NCBI GenBank assembly: GCA_020881915.1
Contig: JAJFPB010000003.1
Coordinates: 3,286,001 to 3,350,000, forward strand
Direction: 5' to 3'
DNA: 64,000 bases
From: Paramyrothecium sp. XJ0827
Lineage: Eukaryota; Ascomycota; Sordariomycetes; Hypocreales; Stachybotryaceae
The notes under the pieces are model-generated. The model did not search any database. It was not told the DNA's origin and was given only the letters and a program-made list of their open reading frames with translations. Positions 23,102 to 32,865 of the stretch are shown piece after piece. Each line of letters starts with the position of its first letter. Within the stretch, counting starts at the first letter, position 1. Both the position numbers and the translations under genes were made by a program.

Positions 23102-24709
23102 GCGCATTACCCGGCGCTTGGAGGGGAGGGTGTCGTACCTAGCATTTCAAGGCACTTTTGCCATTCGTTGGATCAAGGATTCCAGATACCGGCTGCATGG
23201 AAGCCCCCCCCCCCTTTTCTTCGCCCCCAGGTCTCAAGGGGCGGCAGGGAGGGGCATCGCATGGCGGTGCCGACTTTGGAGAAGCCTGGTAAGGCGCAGT
23301 CTGAGGCTGAGGTCTGATGCTTGACGTCCGAGCTCGTTCCATGTAGACACTAACTACCTCTGTACCTGTGAGTATACCGCCCGATGCGGGTTGCTCCTGA
23401 AGAATGGACCGCCTTTTATTCTGGAACAACATGGGTGGTTTTGCATTGAGCAGCAGTCCTTCATGCCAACAACGGCCGTGATTGAACGCCTGCACCTATT
23501 TTTGACACGCTGGCCACGCCAAGAACGACGGTACTGAGAGGCATTCCCTTGGGACACGATTGAGCTTGTCTGTCACAAGTTTGGTGTTCGGTTTAACCCA
23601 ATTGCCAGAGCACTGATCGCTTCTCCGGCGCAATCTCAGGTGGCATTGGTGGAAAGCCAAGAAGCCCAGCCGGGCAGTGGAATGCCGGCGCAGTCTCCTT
23701 CCTGCCTTTACCTCGTCTCGTCTACAGCACGTCTCCGACGTGGGCAAGGGGCTAACTCAGTACCTCGAATTTGTGCTGAAAATGCGAGGCCCAAGTTGCT
23801 GCCCCTCTCCCGAGTCCATCCTGCTTCAGATACATCGGGGAGTCTCGTAAAAGGCAAGGTTCTGAAATGATGTGAACATGCAACACCCACTAGCTTTATT
23901 ACAACTAAGGCAGCAGATACTTTTTTAGTCTGCTTTTTTGTTTTCCCGGTAAGCTGTTTCTTCACGACTTCAGGCAGGTCTTGGAAGTATCTCAAACAAG
24001 TGGCCGATACCTTGTCACTGCCGTTAAGACTTGGGTTGGGTGGATTTACAACAGGATATTCTCTTCCTCTAGTCGCCAGACTCATCACAGCTTCTGCAGG
24101 TAAGATGACTGCAGCCAACGGGTCCACGAGAACGCAGCCAATCTGCGGGCGGGTGACGGGCCCCCTCATCGCCGTCACGCAAGTCGTCTTCTTTTCGTCG
24201 CGAGGCTGATTCCAGTCCTCTTTCGAGCGCTTGGTCCTAGATGCACAACTCGCAATGCGAATCGCGCACGTCGTGGGATCGAGGTGGAACAGAGTTACGT
24301 CCAGCTCTCTATACGCCAATCACCATCACGGTGACACTCTTTGCAGTCGCATAAACTTTTGCCCTTCGGTATTGCATTCATCGCGTGTGAGTTAAAAAGG
24401 TAGATGCGAGAAGCAGAATCACGCAAGGTAACTTGTCAAGCTACCTTAGGTACAGTATGCAATTGCTCAGGCCACAGGGTGTTAGGAGGTTCCTAAGGCA
24501 CGATGGAAACCGTTCTTGCTCACCAGTGCAAGGAAGGGCCTCCTCAGCCCCTTGGCATAGTGGATTCAGATGCACCATGTATAGAGCATGTCGCGCTCAC
24601 TGTGCAATGGGAATGGAAAAGGGATTGCGCTCATAGACAGGCCGATCAAGCTCATCTAGAGCACAGAATACTACCTGATTAAAGTAGGTACCGACCTTAT
24701 CTACAGTAC

Positions 24710-24990
24710 CTGTAGCTTACCTTACCTTATGGCTCGCGGCATGTGATGAGGCGAGGTACCCAAATCCCATGCGTGCATGGAGGCTGCGTGCCAAAGCGGG
24801 CGAGGCGCCGTGCGTGGAGCTACGCGGCAGGTAAGGTAAGAATTGAAGTGAAGGTAAGGCAAGGCAAGGCAAGGTACCGGCAGCTCTGCCTGCATCTGTC
24901 AGCAGCTTTTCCGGGGTCACGTATCAGACCAACCGTACTACTACCTACCTTACCTAAAGTACCTTACCTTACTGACTGAGCCGTCCAACA
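24710..24990. repeat. TTACCTTACC / GGTAAGGCAAGG motif cluster
   Basis: Three sub-clusters (24715-24730, 24828-24880, 24940-24975) flank a GC-rich 100-bp core. The outer ones are in opposite orientations (GTAAGGTAAG near 24830 against CTTACCTTACTG near 24965). Confidence 0.7.
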
Positions 24991-25296
24991 TCAGGGACCG
25001 ACCGTGTCTAAGGTAATCCAATCCTTCGATTCATCTTGGCCCATGAGCTGAAACTCTCATTCTCCGAGCAGCTCCCCTCCTCCCTTCCTAAGGTTTTCCC
25101 ACCGCTATTATCCGACAATCCCACCAACCCCGTCGACCCGGCTGGAGAACGTCCCTGGCCTCCGGAACATTTATTAGCTTCCCTGCTGACGCTGTAGCGC
25201 CGCGTTCCTGACCTTCACCCGCCCGCCCATACGTCCCGTCTCGACAGCGCCCTATCCTTGTCCTCGACCTTCAACCATCTGCCGCGCATTCCCGCC

Positions 25297-25308
25297 ATGC
25301 GCCGCTGA
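25297..25308 (+). promoter_or_regulatory. Minimal upstream ORF in the RabGAP leader
   Basis: ATGCGCCGCTGA encodes Met-Arg-Arg-stop and ends 14 nt before the main ATG at 25323. It is preceded by CCCGCC, a fair initiation context. If transcribed, it would make initiation at the main start depend on leaky scanning. A transcription start downstream of it would remove the effect. Confidence 0.35.
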
Positions 25309-25322
25309 GCAAGGTGCTCACC

Positions 25323-28300
25323 ATGTTCTCCAATTTTACGAACATCGTTCAGAAGGCACAGCAGCTCATCGATCCCACCCAGGGTCTGAACCTCTCCAGC
25401 TCCGACCGCAATCCCTCCAAGGCCTCCCTGTTCCAAAGCCAATTCCGCCTGCCTGCTTCCCAGACGCCCCTTTACGAGATCAATGCCGAGCTCACCATTC
25501 CTCCCGCCCATGTGACCCAGGGTGACCGCGATCACGAGCGGGGGTGGCACTATGCAGGCAAATTACACCTCTCAGAGGCCTACATGTGCTTCTCTACCAC
25601 TCCCTCGAGCTTCGCCCAGACCGCCAGTACCTCGACTTCATCCTCGTTCACGGGCCAGACAAACGGCGGAGGGCCTAGCGGCAATGGTTTTACGTTCCCG
25701 CTCTGTGCCATCCGGAGAGTCGAACGGCTGAACAGCCAAAACTTCCAGGTACTACATTGTGTTATGCTGGTATGCAACGTCCAATAGCTAATCTTTTCAT
25801 CAGTTCGCTCTCGCACTTACGACCTGGAACGGTCTCCTCGCCGACAGCACAAAGGACAAGGAGAAAGAGACTGGGAAGGACAAGAAGGATGCGAGGGAAC
25901 AACGGATCACAATCCATCTGGCTGGCTCACGGCAAGCCTGCGAAAGGTTTTGCGACGGACTGAAGAGGGGACTCCGGGCTGGCGTCGGCAATGTCGGCAA
26001 GCTTCGCAAAGTCGTAGCCGAGTGCTACTCTGAACATCTCCTACGAACCGATGACAAGAAGAACGCTGATCCCCCGGATGCCGGGCTGGGCATGATCTTC
26101 CGGTACCCTGGCGATCCCAAGAAGCTGCGCGACAGGGCCAAGATGCGCCTCTGGGCCGAATATCTGCGAGACAACGGTAGAAATGTCACGCTTCTCCGCC
26201 AGCCCACCTTTCACAAGCTCATCCGCGTCGGTCTTCCCAACCGCCTGCGAGGCGAGATCTGGGAGATTACGTCAGGCTCCATCTACTTACGGCTCGAGAA
26301 CCCCACGCTCTTCTCGGAGACGTTGACCAAATTTGAGGGTCAAGAGTCGCTGGCTATCGACGAGATTGAAAAGGATTTGAATCGAAGCTTACCCGAGTAT
26401 CCCGGTTTCCAGAGCGAGGACGGCATCGGTCGGCTGCGCCGCGTTCTCACAGCCTACAGCTGGGTCAATGCCGATGTCGGTTACTGTCAGGCCATGAACA
26501 TCGTGGTGGCGGCTCTTCTCATCTACATGTCCGAGTCGCAAGCATTCTTTCTCCTCTCTGCTCTTTGCGACCGGCTGGTTCCGGGATACTACTCCACAAC
26601 CATGTACGGCACACTCTTGGACCAGAAGGTCTTCGAATCTCTTGTGGAAAGAACAATGCCGATTCTCTGGGAGCATTTGGTGAAGAGTGACGTGCAACTT
26701 TCAGTGGTGTCTCTGCCTTGGTTCCTGTCGCTATACATCAATTCCATGCCCTTGGTATTTGCTTTCCGCGTACTAGATGTCTTTTTTGTGGAAGGACCCA
26801 AGGTTCTGTTTCAAGTTGGGCTGGCCATCCTGCGTATAAATGGCGAGGAGCTTCTCGACGCGGCAGATGACGGCGCCTTCATCTCTGTCCTGAAGTCGTA
26901 TTTTTCGAAACTGGACGAGTCGGCTCACCCCAAGTCGGAGAACCCAAAGCTGCGAGCGGTGACACGCTTTCAGGAGCTCATGGTTGTGGCCTTCAAGGAG
27001 TTCTCCGGTATCACTCACAGCAGCATTACGGAGTTGAGATTGAAGAACAAGGACGCTGTGCTAAGCAATATCGAAAACTTCGCCAAAAGAACGGCGATCC
27101 GAAATCTTGGGCCGGACAGCAAGTTGCTGAGCACGGAAGAGCTGGGGTCGCTCTATGATCGTTTCTACAACATACTATATGAGCGCCAACAGCGAGATCT
27201 GATGATTCAAGAGGAGAAGAAACGCAGAGCCAAATCGAGTAGGACTCGTGCCAACGACGTTTTCTCCAACACACAAAGTCAAGTTGAGAAAGGACGAGTC
27301 GGCCTCGGCCCTAGTACCAGTCTCATGGACTATGATGCCTTCCGCGAATTCCTTGCAAGCATTGCCAAATGGGCTGTATCAGATACCGATGCCAGCCAAG
27401 CGAGGCTGAGCAGCCCCAGGAGGCCGGACATGCTATCTCCCTGGGGTGCCGGGGCCGAGCCGGCCGAACACGAGTTTCTCCAGCGCCTTTTCAAAAAGTG
27501 GGATGTCGATGGTAGTTCGGCGCTCACGTTACAAAACGTTGTGACCGGCATAGCAAGGATCAAAGGCAAGCGTGACATAATGGGCATCATCACGTACTTT
27601 TTCGAACTTTACGACGACGATGGCGACGGCAGAGTGGATCGAGAAGGTATCTTAAACATATCCGAAGCCTTGCTGTTCCTCTCGCGTCGTGGGCTCGAAG
27701 GCTCGTTGAGTCCCGGCGCTTCCAGCCTGAGTCTAAGCAATGACGCAGCCAGCCCTCAAGACTCGCAAAACAGTCTTCCTGTCGGCATCTCGGTGAACGA
27801 GCGCTTTCTGGGCAGTGTGAGCGCTTTCATTCGGCGATGTTTCGAATACGCAGATGCGGACCAACCTGGTAATCAAGGTGCCAAGACTCCCTCCACGGCA
27901 AACGAATCGGCGGACTCGGATGCCTTTGCTATCGGGGACGATGAAGATGATGAAGAGGAGGACCTTCTTGACCTAGAGTCACCAACAGCGACTCCTACGA
28001 AGGCCAAGAAACCAGCTCTTCTGACCCCTGATTCGACTCAAGAACCAGGTGAGGGCGAGGGCGAGGGCGACGACTCGCGTCGTCGGGCGTCCAGGGCGAA
28101 ATCGGAAGCTGCCAACGCAGCCCTCGATCCCGCTCATCCCCTCTATATTACGCTTCCTACGTTCCGGATGGTGGTTCTGGCCGATGAGCTCCTTGAGCAA
28201 TTTTTTGAATCCTCCTTCCCGACCTCATTCCACGTCATCGATGGCTATCAAACCCCCAGTCAAGTTTCGGCTGGCCCCTCACTCACGACCTTCTCAAGCC

Positions 28301-28743
28301 TGGGCTTTGGTGCACGATCGCCAGTACCAGTTCCGACTGGTCCATCCGGGGCCGGACGTGGTCTGCGTGGTGTTCTGGACAACATTGTTACCGATGGCAT
28401 GCGCATGGCCACGGAGGTACGAAGACGTATGGAAGAGGCTCAAAAGGAGCTGGAAAAGAATGCTTTGCCAAATCAAAAACAGGATGAGGACGAGGAGGAT
28501 GATGATGATATCGGGGCTGCCGTGGGCGTGAGAAGCGGTCCAAGTGGTGGCAGCGCTGACATGGAGCGTCGATCCGTAAGGAGTTCAGATCGAGATCTTC
28601 TCGATGGAGCAGATGCGGAGGCAGGGGCTTCCACCAAAGAGCCCAGCTCAAGCCTCCTAGATGCGGACCACCCGGGGGGCAGAGGACGCGCTGGAACGGG
28701 GGCTTCTACTTCTGCAACTGGCGTGGTGGAATTTGAGGGTTGA
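25323..28743 (+). CDS. gyp2: GRAM-TBC-EF-hand Rab GTPase-activating protein (Gyp2/Mdr1 type)
   Basis: Exons 25323-25748 and 25804-28743 (intron GTACTA...CATCAG, 55 nt) give 1121 residues. The order is an N-terminal GRAM-like segment (about residues 60-200, WHYAGKLHLSEAYMCFS), the TBC domain (about 280-500) with LPNRLRGEIWE, the arginine finger in IEKDLNR (about 329-335) and the glutamine finger in YCQAMN (about 367), and then EF-hand-like loops DVDGSSALTLQN and DDDGDGRVDREG (about 705-760). An acidic, disordered tail follows. This is the architecture of yeast Gyp2 and animal TBC1D8/9, which stimulate GTP hydrolysis by Rab/Ypt proteins in secretion and recycling. The dual-finger residues are intact, so it should be active. 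The second EF loop keeps the Asp/Gly pattern for calcium; the first is degenerate at its last position. The start is the first ATG in frame; the three-codon uORF lies just upstream. Confidence 0.93.
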
Positions 28744-29243
28744 GCTGGCGGCATTGGATCAATTGGGGATTGTCCTTACATCACTAATAGAAAGATTGGG
28801 GCAAGCATGTAGATGGATTGAGTGTTATAGGGATGTGTACGATGTGGCAAGACTTACAAGACGGACAAGATGCAGACGGGATCTCATGGACATGGATGTT
28901 TTGGCGTAGCGTTGAATTCGAGATGCGTCTCGTGATTGTTGACAGTGAATTGACTCTCAAGGATACAACATGCACCGGCCACGTGGAGTCGAGATAAACT
29001 GGTGAAGATTTGTATGCAAGAAGGATGCAGGTGCACGTTGGAATTCATCTGTCTCCAGGCGTTTAGAATGAAGCTATACAAACTAGTGTTCCAGATCCTC
29101 TTGAAGCCCACCTGACATTCAGGTCTGGTGTTTGGTGTCTGGTGTCTTGATTGTGTCCACATCCATGGCCTGACAATCTCTGTCTAAGAGAAGCCGGCGC
29201 AAGCGGCAGAGGCCATAAACAATTGGTGGTTGTCGAAGAGAGT
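28744..29243. other. Convergent intergenic spacer
   Basis: 3' regions of the RabGAP and of the minus-strand gene that ends at 29244. I see nothing else. Confidence 0.5.
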
Positions 29244-30533
29244 CTAGGCTTTGGGGCTTGCGTCGGGGATGTCTCTTGTCGTGGTCTCATGGCCATCCTC
29301 TCTAGTCGAAGAGGTAACTTTCGTGTCAAAGAATCGCCATGGAATTGTGAAGCTCCGTTTCAATTCCTTGTCCCTCTTCCTCCGTTCCTCGGCCTCGGCA
29401 TCCTCCCGCTCTTCCCGCTCGAAATCCTCCAGGTTCTGGATCAAGAGCCATTGCAGCTTCTTCGCTCTGGAGTTTTCCTGCCTCCCCTCCCGTTTCAGCT
29501 CCTTTCCCGCCTGGTGCTTCTCCCATGCCCTTTTGCGGGACCTCTTGGAGCACTTCTCGAACTTCTTGCGTTGCCGCTCGACATTCCAGGCAGCAATCTT
29601 CTCAAGGGCCTTGGTCTGCGGACCTGGCGGCGGCACATCGTAGGAAAGAGCAGAGGAATATCTCTCCAGGTGGTTCATGCAGCGTTCGTGGACCGTCATA
29701 TCGAGGGTGTCTTCAATCAGAGGGGCGATGAGCGGTTCGTCGCTTGGTATGGCCAAGGATCGCACCACCCTCTTCGTGTTGACCAGCCTCGCGTGAAGCC
29801 TGCGAGGGTGGAAGTATTCCTGGTTTGCTTGCTTCAAAAGGTTGCTGCACCGCGTGACAATGAGCCGGTAGCTCACGCCGATGGCTGCAAGCTCGGCAAG
29901 GGCGGCAAGGCCGTCGGCTCCGTCGAAGGGGATGAAGCCGATTCCGATGGAGGCGAGCTGCAGGAATATGGCGGACGCAGGCGGGTTGCTGAGGACATTC
30001 ATGTTATCAACGAATGCCATGAAGCTCTCCATGGTGATGGCATGGTGCGCCAGCTCGGGTGGCCACGCGCGGACCAGAGGCGAGATGATTTCCGGGGTCA
30101 GGCGCGGTATAATGACTGGTTTAGGAAGCAGCGGGAAGCTATCAGGAACCGGCCCCTGTTCCGTGAAGAAGGCAGCGGCATGGTGAAGGAGCAACTTTTC
30201 GATTGTATCGCCCTGGGTAGACTGCGGTTGTTCAGTCTCAGGGGGTACCGATATTGATGCTGGTGTTAGTGTGGCATGGGAGTTGGTAGATTCGACATGA
30301 AGGGTCGGTTCGCTTGGGGATTTGACATTGCTCGGTGTCCTAGAGCACTGTTTCTCGGGCTCAGCATCTAGGGATACAACATCATTGTCGTAAGGATGGG
30401 ACGGTTGCGTCTGAACGCCGAGCTTCAAAGACTTCAACAACCTGGAGAATGTCACGGCTGGTCGAGCACGGGTTGAAGTGGGCTTCTGCAACGTCTCCAG
30501 TGTTGGAGCAGACGCTGTCACAACAGGAGCCAT
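29244..30533 (-). CDS. Unrecognised protein with hydrophobic centre and basic coiled-coil tail
   Basis: Single-exon minus-strand gene of 429 residues starting MAPVVTASAPTLETL. Residues 1-105 are Ser/Thr/Pro-rich and probably disordered. Residues about 110-225 look folded and contain the hydrophobic stretch IFLQLASIGIGFIPF followed by ADGLAALAELAAIGVSY, possibly one or two membrane-associated helices. Residues about 310-400 are highly charged (Lys/Arg/Glu) and likely form a long helix or coiled coil. I do not recognise the family and see no catalytic motif. The antisense strand has an open frame of 368 codons, but its composition is the mirror of this coding sequence and it lacks features of its own. 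The gene is divergent from the dehydrogenase at 31882 across a 1.35-kb spacer. Confidence 0.7.
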   Translation of the reverse strand: MAPVVTASAPTLETLQKPTSTRARPAVTFSRLLKSLKLGVQTQPSHPYDNDVVSLDAEPEKQCSRTPSNVKSPSEPTLHVESTNSHATLTPASISVPPETEQPQSTQGDTIEKLLLHHAAAFFTEQGPVPDSFPLLPKPVIIPRLTPEIISPLVRAWPPELAHHAITMESFMAFVDNMNVLSNPPASAIFLQLASIGIGFIPFDGADGLAALAELAAIGVSYRLIVTRCSNLLKQANQEYFHPRRLHARLVNTKRVVRSLAIPSDEPLIAPLIEDTLDMTVHERCMNHLERYSSALSYDVPPPGPQTKALEKIAAWNVERQRKKFEKCSKRSRKRAWEKHQAGKELKREGRQENSRAKKLQWLLIQNLEDFEREEREDAEAEERRKRDKELKRSFTIPWRFFDTKVTSSTREDGHETTTRDIPDASPKA

Positions 30534-31881
30534 GTCTACCTATTGAATCATGCGTACGTGCCTCAGCTGGTTATTTGCCATCTCCTGGGACGAATGGAGT
30601 GGGCAGATGGAAGGCACCCGTCAATGTCAAGTGGGAGCGTGAAAGGGGATACAGTGAGAGCTTTATATAAGGCTGCCTATGTGATAATCGTGAGATCTTG
30701 CAGGGCCCATGGTTGAGACAGAAAGAGCATAGTCTTCAGCTGAAGCAAAGAGTATCACACGTGCTTGGTATAGGCCATGGATGCAGACCAGACCGGCAAT
30801 ATGACGAGAGAAGGAGAGCCCATCACAGCCGCAACGTGGAGCCCGTGGGCAGGGCTGAACAGGGGAGCAACAGGGCAGACCCACCTTCGTATCTCGCGAT
30901 GAGGTTCGATTGGACGAAGTCGATCCAGGGCACAGGTCACTTTGATGCTTGCGATACCGAGTTCGCCATTTCCAGATGGATGGATGGACAGATCGAGAGC
31001 CTTTTGACGTGACCGATGGTGGCCAGTGGCTGCAAGGTAGCATCGAATGCATGGGGCGATTCTTCTTCCACGCACAGCCTTCGGGAAACAGACAAGAAAC
31101 AAACGAGCTTGCCTGAACTTCTCCGGAGTTATCCATGGCCGCTGTGCTCTCCTGCTTTGGTGGTCCATCACATTTTGACCTTGATGATTGTGGTGGTGAG
31201 ATACTTCAAGATGGATATTATGAAGGTAGGAAAACATGTCATCAGGTAAGTGCCACGGAACCTAATAGTCTACCTAGTAGGCTATAAAACTTCAGCAGCG
31301 GAGCTATATAGTTCAATACTTGTATCATTGTTTTCTCATGCGCAAGCACCTGCGAGAAAATAGGGAAGGCTAAGGCAACTTCCTTACAATTCCAAGATCA
31401 AGTGCATGTAGCCAACTATTTGTATTAGCAATAGGTGGCAAAGGTTAATAAAAACATTTACGTCATTTAGAGGTTATATAAAGAATCAAGAGTTATGACG
31501 ACCTCCCTATCAATTAAAAAGGAGTTGGGTCGTCTTGGTAGCAACAACTTGACACTTCTTGAAGCGAACGTCCTGCTCAAGCAAGCAGCAGCCCGCTCGC
31601 ACGGTTTAACTAAACCACGTAGAGGCGGTATGAGTTATGCAATGCACGCTGCGAGTTGAATGGCAGATCGAAGAGGCACGATTGGCTTCAGTTGTCAAAC
31701 AAGGTTTCAGTGTTCCCCGCCTCTTGGTAGATACCCAGACTGACCTCATGCCCAAACCTCGTCCCGCCGTTACTTGCTGCTTGCATCATCTCCATCAGCA
31801 CCAGATAAGCTCTGGAAGCGGCAGACCTGTCCAGAAACCCAAAGGACGCATGCTCTACTATTCGCGGCTCGTGGTGAACGA
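30534..31881. other. Divergent spacer with an A/T-rich block
   Basis: 30660-31250 has overlapping open frames on both strands with no family features. 31250-31620 is markedly A/T-rich compared with the rest of the window and contains a small hairpin (GACGACC...GGGTCGTC, near 31497-31534). It may be an old mutated insertion. Confidence 0.45.
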
Positions 31882-32865
31882 ATGTCTCCCATATTGGTAG
31901 TCGGGGCCACCCGGGGCCTTGGAGCCGAGCTCGTCAAGCACTACGCCGCATCGCCCGGCCACTTGGTCTACGGAACAACCAGGTCAAGTGATGCTCCCGA
32001 CGGGTTCCCGCTCGACGTCAAATGGCTTCCAGGCATTGACCTCATGAAGCAAGACGTCGGCGACACCCTCGTCAGTTTGCTCGGCTCTTCAAGGCCACTG
32101 TCTGTCGTGGTACGCATTTTGATCGTTCACATTCATACATAGAAGTGTTCCCCATGCTCGGTCATTGATTGACCCTCATTGTGCAGATCATCTCTGCCGG
32201 TCACTTCACAACGGAGGACCTTGGCACAGAGAAAGGCCCCAATTGGGAAGAGGAGCACCGCATGTACACGACCAGCGCCATTGCGCCCGTCTTCATTGTT
32301 CACCACCTGGTAAAAGCCGGTTTGCTGCAGCAAGGCAGCAAGGTGCTCCTGGTTTCGTCGGAAGCCGGCAGCATCACGTTGCGGCACGAGAAAGAGGGAG
32401 GCGGCAACTACGCTCACCACGCCAGCAAGGCGGCACTCAACATGGTCGGGAAGCTGTTAAGCCTTGACCTCAAGGAGAAGGGCATTGTGGTCGGCCTAGT
32501 CCATCCGGGCTTCATGCGTACCGACATGACGAGGGGCGTTGGGTTCGACAAGTTCTGGGATACCGGCGGTGGTGAGACTCATTCCAGGCCAGCCCAAGAC
32601 ACATCCGTGACTGACTCTTGATCGATTCCAAACGGCAGCCATCAAACCAGACGAGGCTGCGGGGTTACTCGTAGATTGGACGGACAAACTCGACATGTCC
32701 AAATCTGGGGAGTTGTGGGCTCCCAGGGGAGCGAGTGAGTCTCCGTCAGCCAGCTCTCGCGCTTGACGATGCTAATACGGGATGTCACCAAACATAGGCG
32801 ATATTGGAACAGCGGATGTGGTGCTCGGCAGCAATCTACCGTCTCCTCTGAAACTACCTTGGTAG
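31882..32865 (+). CDS. Short-chain dehydrogenase/reductase with atypical active site
   Basis: Four exons (31882-32109, 32187-32571, 32639-32734, 32798-32865) with GT-AG introns of 77, 67 and 63 nt give 258 residues. The cofactor motif is GATRGLG in MSPILVVGATRGLGAEL, and GTTRSSD after strand 2 suggests NADP(H). The expected Ser lies in LLVSSEAGS. In the active-site segment NYAHHASKAALN, the Lys of YxxxK is present but the position four before it is His. A Tyr sits two residues further upstream. C-terminal features HPGFMRTDMT and KPDEAAG are typical of the SDR branch often labelled CsgA-like, and the product ends LPSPLKLPW. Substrate and pathway are unknown. The His may be a family feature rather than a defect, because the rest of the gene is intact. 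Confidence 0.88.

Larger units (their letters stand above)
22164..25322. other. Divergent intergenic region between PKA and RabGAP
   Basis: About 22164-22950 should contain the leader and promoter of the PKA gene on the minus strand. About 25000-25322 is the pyrimidine-rich promoter and leader of the RabGAP. Between them I see no firm gene. A minus-strand open frame of 203 codons (24319-23708) has no recognisable domain and is left uncalled. Dense GGTAAGG/TTACC clusters lie at 23041-23101 and 24420-24990. Confidence 0.5.

Noticed and set aside
23708..24319. Minus-strand frame of 203 codons
   Set aside because: No domain, ordinary composition for a chance frame, and it includes spacer-type sequence. 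Left uncalled.
29151..30257. Plus-strand frame of 368 codons opposite the 429-residue gene
   Set aside because: The minus-strand frame is longer and has structured segments. The plus frame is its complement without features of its own.
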